Assembly (NCBI RefSeq): GCF_016820445.1
Contig: NZ_JADHDT010000001.1
Location: forward strand, 620,001 to 684,000
DNA length: 64,000 nt
Reading direction: 5' to 3'
Source: Sphingomonas beigongshangi
GTDB lineage: Bacteria; Pseudomonadota; Alphaproteobacteria; Sphingomonadales; Sphingomonadaceae
Below the pieces are notes generated by a model. That model was not told where the DNA came from. It made no database searches and saw only the letters and a list, made by a program, of their open reading frames with translations. Positions 30,877 through 38,812 of this stretch are shown in pieces; the stretch's first letter is position 1, and each line of letters begins with the position of its first letter. Both the position numbers and the translations under genes were made by a program.

Positions 30877-32010
30877 ATGGACGGCATCCGCAATGCCACA
30901 TCGGGCTTGCACACGCCTGCCCGCGCCTGCATCTCCGCCGTCGTGACGCAATCCCCCGACCCTGCCCCCGGCGACGGGCCCCTGCCCGACCGACTCGCCC
31001 GTGCGATCACCCTTGCCGGCCCGATGCCGGTGTCGCAGTTCATGGCCGCCGCCAATGCGCATTATTATGCGACGCGCGATCCGCTCGGCGCGGGCGGCGA
31101 CTTCGTCACCGCGCCCGAGATCAGCCAGATGTTCGGCGAGCTGATCGGCCTGTGGTGCGCCGACCTGTGGGACCGCGCGGGACGCCCCGACGTCGCCTGG
31201 GTCGAACTCGGGCCCGGGCGCGGTACGCTGGCGGCCGATGCGCGCCGGGCGATGGCGAAGGCGGGCCTTTCCCCGCCCGTGCATTTCATCGAGACCAGCC
31301 CGAGGCTGCGGGCCGCCCAGGCGGAGCGGGTGCCCGATGCGACATGGCACGACGGCGTCGACACGCTGCCGGCGGACGTCGCGCTGATCGTCGTCGCCAA
31401 CGAATTCTTCGACGCGCTGCCGATCCGCCAGCTGATCCGCCGGTCCGACGGCTGGCACGAGCGGCTGGTCGCATGCCAGGACACATTGTTCCTGCCCATC
31501 GCAGGCAAGCCGGTGCCCGCGGACGTCCTGCCGGACCCGCTGCGCGACGCGCCGGCGGGATCGATCCTGGAAACGTCGCCGGCCGGCGTCGCGGTGATGC
31601 GCGCGCTCGCGTCGCGGATCGCGCGCCAGGGCGGAGGCCTGCTTGCGGTCGACTATGGCTATGAGGGCCCCGCGCTCGGCGGCACGCTGCAGGCGGTGCG
31701 CGGCCATGGCTTCGCCAACCCGTTCGAGACGCCGGGCGAAGTGGACCTGTCCGCGCATGTCGACTTCGCCACGCTCGCCGCGGCGGCGCAGGGCGCGGGT
31801 GCGGTCGCCTGGGGACCGATCAGCCAGCGCGACCTGCTCGGCCAGCTCGGGATCGACGCGCGGACCACGGCGCTGATCCGCGCCGCGCCGGATCGCGAGA
31901 CGCAGCTGCTGGCCGATCGCAACCGTTTGATGGCGGACATGGGCGAACTATTCCGCGCGCTGGCGCTGACGCATCGCGACTGGCCTGCCCCCGCGGGGTT
32001 CGGCGCATGA
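30877..32010 (+). CDS. MidA/NDUFAF7-family SAM-dependent methyltransferase
   Basis: A 377-residue class I methyltransferase of the family that includes NDUFAF7, which methylates an arginine of the NDUFS2 subunit during respiratory complex I assembly. The SAM-binding segments are AWVELGPGRGTLAAD and VHFIETSPRLRAAQ, and the family motif VVANEFFDALPIRQL is present, followed by LLAVDYGYEG. The bacterial substrate is probably NuoD, by analogy. The ATG at 30877 has a Shine-Dalgarno sequence 10 bases upstream, but the conserved region starts later; a GTG at 30943 would give an N-terminus closer to the family. Its stop overlaps the start of the GNAT gene by 4 bases. Confidence 0.9.
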   Translation: MDGIRNATSGLHTPARACISAVVTQSPDPAPGDGPLPDRLARAITLAGPMPVSQFMAAANAHYYATRDPLGAGGDFVTAPEISQMFGELIGLWCADLWDRAGRPDVAWVELGPGRGTLAADARRAMAKAGLSPPVHFIETSPRLRAAQAERVPDATWHDGVDTLPADVALIVVANEFFDALPIRQLIRRSDGWHERLVACQDTLFLPIAGKPVPADVLPDPLRDAPAGSILETSPAGVAVMRALASRIARQGGGLLAVDYGYEGPALGGTLQAVRGHGFANPFETPGEVDLSAHVDFATLAAAAQGAGAVAWGPISQRDLLGQLGIDARTTALIRAAPDRETQLLADRNRLMADMGELFRALALTHRDWPAPAGFGA

Positions 32011-32516
32011 CCGCGACGCTCCGCCCCGCGACCGAGCGCGACGCGCTGGCGATCGCGACGCTGATGCGCGAGAGCTTCACGGCAACGTTCGGTCATCTCT
32101 ATGCGCCGGAGGATCTGGCGACCTTCCTCGACGGGCTGACGCTGGATCGCTGGCGCGCCGAGATCGCCGACCCCGATTTCGCGTTCCTGCTCGCCTGTGA
32201 AGGCGACAGGCTGGTCGGCTTCGCCAAGCTCGGCCCCCGATCGCTGCCGGTCGACCCGGCCGGGCCGATGATCGAACTGCGGCAGCTGTATCTCGCCGCC
32301 GACCAGCATGGCAGCGGTCTGGCGCAGGCGATGATGGACTGGGTGATCGCCACCGCGCGCCAGCGGGGCGCGGCCGAACTGTTCCTGTCCGTCTATGTCG
32401 ACAACCATCGCGCGCGCCGCTTCTATGAACGCCACGGCTTCGAGCGGATCGGCCGCTACGACTTCATGGTCGGCAATCACCGCGACGAGGACGATCTGAT
32501 GCGACTGGCCCTATGA
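32007..32516 (+). CDS. GNAT family N-acetyltransferase
   Basis: A 169-residue acetyltransferase. The acetyl-CoA site is IELRQLYLAADQHGSGLAQAMMDW (motif A; the Q/R-x-x-G-x-G loop appears as QHGSGL), followed by AELFLSVYVDNHRARRFYERHGF (motif B). Substrates in this family range from antibiotics to ribosomal proteins, so none can be assigned. The start overlaps the MidA-like stop (ATGA) and its stop overlaps the pgeF start in the same way, so the three genes are translationally coupled. The conserved neighbourhood hints at a housekeeping target. Confidence 0.9.
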   Translation: MTATLRPATERDALAIATLMRESFTATFGHLYAPEDLATFLDGLTLDRWRAEIADPDFAFLLACEGDRLVGFAKLGPRSLPVDPAGPMIELRQLYLAADQHGSGLAQAMMDWVIATARQRGAAELFLSVYVDNHRARRFYERHGFERIGRYDFMVGNHRDEDDLMRLAL

Positions 32517-33289
32517 ACCTCGACGCACGCCCAGAGGTGATCCGCGCGGGCACGTTCGGCAGTCTGCCGCACGGCTTCCTCGGTCGGCGCGGTGGCGTGT
32601 CGCACGGGCTCGTGGCGGGGCTGAACGTCGGCCTCGGTTCGGCGGACGATCCCGCGGCGGTCGCGGAGAACCGGCGGCGCGCGGCCGCGGCGGTCCTGTC
32701 CGACGCCGCGCTCGTCACCCCGTATCAGATCCACTCGGCCGATGTCGTGACGGTCACGACGCCCTGGACCGATGAGGCACGGCCGCACGCCGACGCGCTC
32801 GTCACCGACCGGCCGGGCCTGCTGCTCGGCATCCTCACCGCCGATTGCGCGCCCGTGCTGTTCGCGGATGCAGAGGCCGGCGTCGTCGGCGCGGCGCATG
32901 CCGGATGGAAGGGCGCGCTGGCGGGGGTCACCGACGCGACGCTGGCGGCGATGGAGGCGCTGGGTGCGGCCCGGTCGCGCATCGTCGCAGCGATCGGACC
33001 GTGTATCGCGCGCGTGAGCTACGAGGTCGACGGCGGCTTCGTGGCACGGTTCGCGGCCGCCGATCCGGCAAACGAGCGCTTCTTCGCCGACGGCCGCGCG
33101 GGCCATTACCAGTTCGATCTCGAAGCCTATGTCGCGCATCGGCTCGCCGAAGCGGGCATCGCGCGCGTCACGGCGCTGGGACTCGACACCTATGCCGACG
33201 CGGACCAATTCTTCAGCTATCGCCGGGCGACCCATCGGCGCGAGGCGGATTACGGGCGGCAGATCAGCCTGATAGGCTTGGCACGCTAA
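32513..33289 (+). CDS. pgeF: Peptidoglycan-editing factor PgeF (laccase-domain/YfiH)
   Basis: A 258-residue protein of the YfiH/PgeF family. Members were first called polyphenol oxidases and have since been shown to act as purine nucleoside phosphorylase/adenosine deaminase-like enzymes (FAMIN) or to hydrolyse wrongly built UDP-MurNAc-L-Ser in E. coli. The metal-site motifs are complete: YQIHSADVV, TADCAPVLFAD, AAHAGWKGALAG and AIGPCIARVSYEV, with SYRRATH near the C-terminus. The start ATG at 32513 overlaps the GNAT stop by 4 bases. It is the last gene of the lgt run. Confidence 0.93.
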   Translation: MNLDARPEVIRAGTFGSLPHGFLGRRGGVSHGLVAGLNVGLGSADDPAAVAENRRRAAAAVLSDAALVTPYQIHSADVVTVTTPWTDEARPHADALVTDRPGLLLGILTADCAPVLFADAEAGVVGAAHAGWKGALAGVTDATLAAMEALGAARSRIVAAIGPCIARVSYEVDGGFVARFAAADPANERFFADGRAGHYQFDLEAYVAHRLAEAGIARVTALGLDTYADADQFFSYRRATHRREADYGRQISLIGLAR

Positions 33290-33394
33290 GACGCCGCGGC
33301 ATGCCGGCGGTCGCGCCCATCCGCGCGTCAGCCGCAAACTGGTATCCCCGGTTACGATCCGGCGCTATGCCCAGCGCATAACCAGGAGACCACG

Positions 33395-34708
33395 ATGCCC
33401 GACCGCGAGACCGAAGCCGAACTGACCGGCGTTCCCGCACCCGACACCGGCACGAGCACGCCCAAGACGATCGCCGGGCGCAAGCTGAAGCCGTCGACGC
33501 TGATGATGGGTCATGGCTTCGACCCGGCCCTGTCGGAGGGATCGCTGAAGCCGCCGATCTTCCTTACCTCGACCTTCGTCTTCCCCAACGCCGCTGCGGG
33601 CAAGCGCCATTTCGAGGGCGTGACGGGCAAGCGGCCGGGCGGCGCGGAGGGCCTCGTCTACTCGCGCTTCAACGGCCCCAACCAGGAGATCCTCGAGGAT
33701 CGCCTGTCGGTGTGGGAGGAGGCGGAGGACGCGCTCGCCTTCTCCAGCGGCATGTCGGCGATCGCGACGCTGTTCCTGTCGATGGTCAAGCCCGGCGATA
33801 CGATCGTCCATTCGGGTCCGCTCTACGCTGCGACCGAGACGCTGATCGCGCGCATTCTCGGCCGCTTCGGCGTCCACTGGCTCGATTTCCCCGCCGGTGC
33901 GACCCGCGCGGAGATCGACGCGGTGCTGTCCAAGGCGGCGAGCGGCAACGTCGCGCTCATCTATCTGGAAAGCCCGGCCAACCCGACGAACGCCCTGGTC
34001 GACGTCGAGGCGGTACGCGCGAGCCGCGACGCGATCTTCGCGAACAGCCCGTCCAAGCCGCCGATCGCGATCGACAACACCTTCCTCGGCCCGCTCTGGT
34101 CGAAGCCGCTGCAGCATGGCGCGGACATCGTCGTCTACAGCCTGACCAAATATGCCGGTGGACATTCCGACCTCGTCGCGGGCGGCGTCCTGGGCACGAA
34201 GGAGCACATCAACACGATCCGCGCGATGCGCAACACGATCGGCACGATCTGCGACCCCAACACCGCCTGGATGCTGCTGCGCAGCCTCGAGACACTGGAG
34301 CTGCGGATGAGCCGGGCAGGCGAGAATGCCGCCAAGGTTTGCGCCTTCCTGCGCGAACATCCCAAGGTGGAGAGCATGGGCTATCTGGGCTTCATCGACG
34401 ATGCGCGGCAGAAGGACATCTACGATCGCCACTGCACGGGCGCGGGGTCGACCTTCTCACTGCTGGTCAAGGGCGGCGAGGCGGAAGCGTTCCGCTTCCT
34501 CGACGCGCTGAAGATCGCCAAGCTGGCGGTCAGCCTGGGCGGCACAGAGACGCTGGCGAGCCATCCGGCGGCGATGACGCACCTGTCGGTGCCCGAGGCA
34601 CGCAAGAAGGCGCTCGGCATCACCGACAATCTGGTGCGCATCTCGATCGGCGTCGAGGACGCGGACGATCTGATCGCCGATTTCGACCAGGCGCTCGCGG
34701 CGATCTGA
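33395..34708 (+). CDS. Cystathionine gamma-synthase family PLP enzyme (Cys/Met metabolism)
   Basis: A 437-residue fold-type I PLP enzyme. The PLP lysine is in VVYSLTKYAGGHSD, the phosphate and ring contacts in FSSGMSAIAT and YLESPANPTN, and IAIDNTFLGPLW is the usual PLP-Asp strand. The N-terminal 30 residues are an extra Thr/Pro-rich stretch. The family covers O-succinyl- or O-acetylhomoserine sulfhydrylase, cystathionine gamma-synthase and methionine gamma-lyase, and I cannot choose confidently. The long insert near residues 70-90 (EGVTGKRPGGAEGLVYSRFNGPN) suggests a distinct subgroup. AGGAGA lies 6 bases before the ATG. A phosphoribosyltransferase gene follows after 7 bases. Confidence 0.9.
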   Translation: MPDRETEAELTGVPAPDTGTSTPKTIAGRKLKPSTLMMGHGFDPALSEGSLKPPIFLTSTFVFPNAAAGKRHFEGVTGKRPGGAEGLVYSRFNGPNQEILEDRLSVWEEAEDALAFSSGMSAIATLFLSMVKPGDTIVHSGPLYAATETLIARILGRFGVHWLDFPAGATRAEIDAVLSKAASGNVALIYLESPANPTNALVDVEAVRASRDAIFANSPSKPPIAIDNTFLGPLWSKPLQHGADIVVYSLTKYAGGHSDLVAGGVLGTKEHINTIRAMRNTIGTICDPNTAWMLLRSLETLELRMSRAGENAAKVCAFLREHPKVESMGYLGFIDDARQKDIYDRHCTGAGSTFSLLVKGGEAEAFRFLDALKIAKLAVSLGGTETLASHPAAMTHLSVPEARKKALGITDNLVRISIGVEDADDLIADFDQALAAI

Positions 34709-34715
34709 TCCGCCG

Positions 34716-35234
34716 ATGCCGATCTTCACCGCCATCCCGCACGACGCCTTCGTCGCCGATGTCCACGCGCTGGCCGGCGCGATCGCGGCGGATGCGGGGT
34801 GGCGGCCCGACTATCTGGTCGGCATCGGCCGCGGCGGCCTGGTGCCGGCGGTCTATCTGAGCCACGCCACCGGGGTGCCGATGGTATCGTGCGACCAGTC
34901 GAGCGGCGCGATCGACCTTGTAGGCGCGACGCTGGCCCGGCTCGCGCAATGGGCGGCGGCGGGCAAACGCCTGCTGTTCGTCGACGACATCAACGATTCC
35001 GGACGGACGATCGCACAGCTGCGCGGCGCGCTCTCGGACGCGGGCGCGCCGGACGACCTGTTCCGCTTCGCCACGCTGATCGACAACGAGAGATCGGCGG
35101 AGCACGTCGACTATCGCGCGCGGACGATCGACCGGCGGGTGACGAAGGACTGGTTCGTCTTCCCGTGGGAAGCCGTCGCACCGCAGGCCGCGATCGAGGA
35201 GGATGCCGCCGAGGTGCCGGACCGGATCGCCTGA
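34716..35234 (+). CDS. Phosphoribosyltransferase family protein
   Basis: A 172-residue type I phosphoribosyltransferase-like protein. The PRPP-binding motif is LLFVDDINDSGRTI (about residue 89), the flexible-loop region is GIGRGGLVPAVYLSHATG, and WFVFPWE near the C-terminus is typical of the xanthine/guanine (Gpt/Xpt-like) branch. It may salvage a purine base or act on another nucleobase. It begins 7 bases after the PLP-enzyme stop and probably shares its transcript. It is convergent with murA, with 33 bases between stops. The exact base specificity cannot be inferred. Confidence 0.88.
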   Translation: MPIFTAIPHDAFVADVHALAGAIAADAGWRPDYLVGIGRGGLVPAVYLSHATGVPMVSCDQSSGAIDLVGATLARLAQWAAAGKRLLFVDDINDSGRTIAQLRGALSDAGAPDDLFRFATLIDNERSAEHVDYRARTIDRRVTKDWFVFPWEAVAPQAAIEEDAAEVPDRIA

Positions 35235-35267
35235 TCGGGGTCGACGCGGCAGGCGGCGGTCGCTCCC

Positions 35268-36551
35268 TCAGCCGTCGCTGACGCGCTCGATGTCGGCACC
35301 GACGGCCGACAGTTTCTCTTCCAGCCGCTCGTAGCCGCGATCGAGGTGATAGACGCGGGCGACGGCCGTCTCGCCTTCCGCGACGAGGCCGGCCAGGATC
35401 AGGCTCATCGACGCGCGCAGGTCGGTCGCCATCACCGGCGCGCCGGCCAGGCGCGTCCTGCCCTTCACCACCGCGGTACGGCCATGGACTTGGATGTCGG
35501 CCCCCATCCGCGCGAGCTCGGGCACGTGCATGTAGCGGTTCTCGAAGATCGTCTCGGTCAGCACGCTGGCGCCTTCGGCCTGCGTCAGCATCGCCATGAA
35601 CTGCGCCTGCATGTCCGTCGCGAAGCCCGGGAAGGGCGCGGTCGACAGCGTCACGGGGCCAAGCGGCGCGTCGGCGGCGACCTTGAGCCCGTCGCGCGTC
35701 TCCGTCACCGTCACGCCCGCCTCGCGCAGCGCGTCGATCGTCGCCTGCATGTCCGCCGCGCGCGCGCCGACCAGTTCCAGTTCGCCGCCGGTGATCGCCG
35801 CTGCGCAGGCATAGCTGCCCGCCTCGATCCGGTCGGGCATGACCGCATAGGTGGCGCCGTGCAGGCGATCGACGCCCTCGATCTCCAGCGTCTCCGTACC
35901 GATCCCGTCGATCCGCGCCCCCATGGCGACGAGCAGGTTGCACAGGTCGACGATCTCGGGCTCGCGCGCCGCATTCTCGATCACGCTGGTGCCGCGCGCC
36001 GTGGCCGCCGCCATCAGCACGTTCTCGGTCGCGCCGACCGAGACGACGGGGAATCGATAACGACCACCCGACAGCCGGCCGCCGGGGGCGGTCGCGGTGA
36101 CATAGCCCGCCGCCATCTCCAGCTCCGCGCCGATCGCCTCCAGCGCCTTCAGGTGCAGATCGATCGGACGGTTGCCGATCGCGCAGCCGCCGGGCAGCGA
36201 CACGCGCGCCTGGCCCGCCCGCGCCAGCACCGGCCCGAGCACGAGGATCGACGCGCGCATCTTGCGCACGATGTCGTAGGGCGCCTCCGTGCTGGTCAGC
36301 ATGCCGGCACGAATCGTCATGACGCGGCCGAAATCCTCGGGCCGCGTCCCCTGGATCGCGGTGGACGCGCCGAGCTGGTTGAGCAGATGGCCGAAGCCGT
36401 CGACGTCCGCCAATCGCGGCAGGTTGCGCAACGTCACCGGCTCGTCGGTCAGCAACGCGCAGGGCATGAGGGTCAGCGCGGCGTTCTTGGCGCCGGAAAT
36501 GGGCAGGCGGCCGGACAGGCGGTGGCCGCCGCGGATCAGGATACGGTCCAT
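35268..36551 (-). CDS. murA: UDP-N-acetylglucosamine 1-carboxyvinyltransferase
   Basis: MurA catalyses the first committed step of peptidoglycan synthesis, moving enolpyruvate from PEP to UDP-GlcNAc, and is the target of fosfomycin. The 427-residue protein starts with [26 protein letters not shown]. The catalytic Cys is present in [16 protein letters not shown], so it should be fosfomycin-sensitive at the enzyme level. Further landmarks are [36 protein letters not shown] and the C-terminal [20 protein letters not shown]. The ATG at 36551 is chosen over one 24 bases upstream because the family begins here. It is divergent from the Crp-like regulator. Confidence 0.98.
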   Translation of the reverse strand: MDRILIRGGHRLSGRLPISGAKNAALTLMPCALLTDEPVTLRNLPRLADVDGFGHLLNQLGASTAIQGTRPEDFGRVMTIRAGMLTSTEAPYDIVRKMRASILVLGPVLARAGQARVSLPGGCAIGNRPIDLHLKALEAIGAELEMAAGYVTATAPGGRLSGGRYRFPVVSVGATENVLMAAATARGTSVIENAAREPEIVDLCNLLVAMGARIDGIGTETLEIEGVDRLHGATYAVMPDRIEAGSYACAAAITGGELELVGARAADMQATIDALREAGVTVTETRDGLKVAADAPLGPVTLSTAPFPGFATDMQAQFMAMLTQAEGASVLTETIFENRYMHVPELARMGADIQVHGRTAVVKGRTRLAGAPVMATDLRASMSLILAGLVAEGETAVARVYHLDRGYERLEEKLSAVGADIERVSDG

Positions 36552-36683
36552 GACGCGAGCGTCTAGGATCATATCCGGTGATCGGCAATGGCTGCATCCG
36601 TAACGACCCTTGATCGATTTTAATGCAGCAATCCTGATGCTTTGCTTTGTGCCCGCTTCAAGCTTTCCGGGGGTCTTTACAGG

Positions 36684-37415
36684 GTGGCCAGCTGTCTCGC
36701 CGCGCGCGTCGGCGAACTCATCGACTTGTCGCAAAGCGAGACGGCGGCGCTGGACGCGCTGGAGCAGCGCGAGCGGCAGCTGCGGCGGGGCGCGGTGCTG
36801 CTGCGCGAGAACGACCGGCTGGGCGAGCTGTTCGTGATCAAACGCGGGACGATGATGAGCTACGTCATCCTGCCCGACGGCAGCCGCCAGATCCTTCGAT
36901 TTCTCTTCCCCGGCGACATGGCCGCGATGTCCGGGTTGATCTATCGGGGGGCCACCGAAACGGTGATGGCGCTGACCGAATGCGCGGTCGCGCCCGTCGA
37001 GCGCAGCCTGTTCGCCGCGACGATCGTCGCTCATCCCCGGCTGGCCGCGATGCTGCTCGCGCTCGATCAGATGGAGCGCGTCGCGCTGACCGACCGCCTG
37101 GCGGGGCTGGGCCGCACGTCGGCGAAGGCGCGCGTCGCGGCGCTGCTGATCGAGATCCGGGACCGGCTGCGCGAGCGGCGCGCACCCACCGAACGCTCCT
37201 TCGTGCTCGGCCTGACCCAGGAAGAGATTGGCGATGCCACCGGGCTGACCGCCGTGCACGTCAACCGCATGCTGCGCCAGCTCGAGGACGAGGGGCTGAT
37301 CGCGCGCGAAGGCGGGCGCTTTACCTTCCTGGACGAGCAGGGGCTGATGCGCGCCGCCAACCATGTCGAGCGCGGCGGCGGCATCGACCTCGCCTGGCTG
37401 CCGCAAGGGCGCTAG
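36684..37415 (+). CDS. Crp/Fnr family transcriptional regulator
   Basis: A 243-residue regulator. The N-terminal cyclic-nucleotide-binding-like barrel (about 20-135) contains [35 protein letters not shown] and [11 protein letters not shown]; the Cys cluster of Fnr is absent and the Arg/Ser cAMP pocket is not obvious, so the signal is unknown. A dimerisation helix is followed by a winged helix-turn-helix ([30 protein letters not shown]). The GTG at 36684 follows GGGGGT at an 8-base spacing; a TTG at 36642 is less likely. It is divergent from murA and lies next to clpS, with no obvious partner gene. Confidence 0.88.
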   Translation: MASCLAARVGELIDLSQSETAALDALEQRERQLRRGAVLLRENDRLGELFVIKRGTMMSYVILPDGSRQILRFLFPGDMAAMSGLIYRGATETVMALTECAVAPVERSLFAATIVAHPRLAAMLLALDQMERVALTDRLAGLGRTSAKARVAALLIEIRDRLRERRAPTERSFVLGLTQEEIGDATGLTAVHVNRMLRQLEDEGLIAREGGRFTFLDEQGLMRAANHVERGGGIDLAWLPQGR

Positions 37416-37535
37416 TTCGCGGTTCAGCGAGGCTCGATCGTGGCGGCGCCGGGAAGCGCTCACCGCTCCGATCTCGGCAAGGACGCCTAGGGGGCAGCGA
37501 CGAGGGTGGCGATCGCCCCCGTCAGGCCGGGCCGC

Positions 37536-37886
37536 TTACGCCTTTTCCAGCGTACACTGCAGCGGATGCTGGTTCTGGCGGGCGAAGTCGATGACCTGCC
37601 CGACCTTCGTTTCCGCCACCTCGTAGGAGAAGACGCCGCAGACGCCGACCCCCTTTTGATGGACGTGCAGCATGACCCGCGTCGCCTCCTCCATGTTCAT
37701 CCGGAAGAAGCGCTGCAGGCACAGGACGACGAACTCCATCGGCGTATAGTCGTCGTTGAGCATCAATACGCGATAGGGCGTCGGCTGCTTCGTGCGCGCG
37801 CGGGTCTTGGTGGCGAGGCCGGTTCCGGTCCCGTCATCCTGCCCATCGTCGCGGCGCTCGGCCATGTGGATCGGTGCGATTGTCAT
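37536..37886 (-). CDS. clpS: ATP-dependent Clp protease adaptor ClpS
   Basis: ClpS recognises N-end-rule substrates and delivers them to ClpAP. The 116-residue protein has a flexible acidic N-terminus and the conserved core from about residue 38: [48 protein letters not shown] and [15 protein letters not shown], with the DYTPMEFV and HQKG pocket residues intact. The ATG at 37886 is used; an internal ATG at 37865 is also possible, and neither has a good ribosome site. clpA, its usual neighbour, is not next to it: upstream lies the phasin gene, downstream the convergent Crp-like gene. Confidence 0.95.
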   Translation of the reverse strand: MTIAPIHMAERRDDGQDDGTGTGLATKTRARTKQPTPYRVLMLNDDYTPMEFVVLCLQRFFRMNMEEATRVMLHVHQKGVGVCGVFSYEVAETKVGQVIDFARQNQHPLQCTLEKA

Positions 37887-37941
37887 GGTGAAGCGCCGAA
37901 ATATGGCATCGGAGGGCGTGGGGGCAAGGGCTTGCGGCAGC

Positions 37942-37972
37942 AAAAAGGGCGGCCGCATCGCTGCGCCCGCCC
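37942..37972 (-). terminator. Rho-independent terminator after the phasin gene
   Basis: An 11-bp stem with one mismatch (37947-37957 with 37962-37972) and loop TCGC is followed on the minus strand by TTTTT. A weaker hairpin with a T run (about 38005-38024) lies closer to the phasin stop, so termination may be doubled before clpS. Confidence 0.85.
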
Positions 37973-38038
37973 CGTTCGTCCCGTTCCCGGGCATGTCTGT
38001 TGGCAAAACACGCGGGAAGCGTGCTTTCACCGGGACGC

Positions 38039-38707
38039 TTACGCGCTGACCTTCATCTTTTCGGCAGCAAGCGCGACGCGGTTCGAGATCGGCTGGGCGA
38101 CCTCGCCGGCGAGCTTCAGCATCGTCTCGGCACGTGCCGAGCTCTCCGCGACCAGCGCGTCGAACGCGTTGCGGGCATAATCGGCCTGCAGCTTCATCAG
38201 CTCGGTCGGCGACTTGACGCCGGCCATCTGCTTGGCGGCGGCGGTCGCTTCCTCGAACGCCTTCTTGGCATAAGCGAGGCCGTCATGGCTGAGCGATTCG
38301 AAGCCGCGCGCCGCGATGCGCGACGATTCGACCAGCGCCTCGACGTTGCCGCGACCGAAGTCCGCGGCCTCTTCCATGATCTTCTGTCCCTTTTCCATCG
38401 CGCCCTTGGCGCGGTCGCCCGCCTCGTTCATGAAACCCTGCGCCTTGGCGGTGGCGGTCTCTGCGGCGGTCTTCGCGGTATCGATCGTGTCCATGGTCAC
38501 TTCCTTCACTGCGGGAGCCGGAGTCGCGACGGGCGCTGCGGCATCGGGTTGCGGGAGCGCGGGCGGTTCCGGCACGCGCGGAGCCGGCTTCACGCCGGTC
38601 GGTTTGGCTGACGCAGACACGGGTACGGCGTCGGCGAACGGAACGGCGGTCGTCGCGACCGACGGTTTCGCGGCCTTGCGGACGGGCTTGGAGGTCTTGT
38701 CCACCAT
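38039..38707 (-). CDS. Phasin (PHA granule-associated protein)
   Basis: A phasin-family protein of 222 residues. Phasins coat polyhydroxyalkanoate granules and control their size and number. The first 70 residues are a Pro/Ala/Val/Lys-rich linker ([19 protein letters not shown]), as in the longer alphaproteobacterial phasins; the helical phasin domain spans about 75-215 ([19 protein letters not shown], then [21 protein letters not shown] and [25 protein letters not shown]). Two adjacent ATG codons (38710 and 38707) are possible starts after GGAG; the second has better spacing. It lies 105 bases downstream of phaC on the same strand, so the two are likely expressed together. Confidence 0.93.
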   Translation of the reverse strand: MVDKTSKPVRKAAKPSVATTAVPFADAVPVSASAKPTGVKPAPRVPEPPALPQPDAAAPVATPAPAVKEVTMDTIDTAKTAAETATAKAQGFMNEAGDRAKGAMEKGQKIMEEAADFGRGNVEALVESSRIAARGFESLSHDGLAYAKKAFEEATAAAKQMAGVKSPTELMKLQADYARNAFDALVAESSARAETMLKLAGEVAQPISNRVALAAEKMKVSA

Positions 38708-38812
38708 CATCCTGCTCCAGTGTTTTGCTGCAGCGCACAATAATGAATGATTCGGGCATTATCAAGAGGTTTTGTGCACTGCACCAACGCTCGAGGCACC
38801 CTTTCCGTAGCG

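Noticed and set aside
33290..33394. A SAM-binding riboswitch upstream of the Cys/Met PLP enzyme
   Set aside because: Such elements occur before methionine genes in alphaproteobacteria, but I could not match the conserved core in these 105 bases. A covariance-model search would be decisive.
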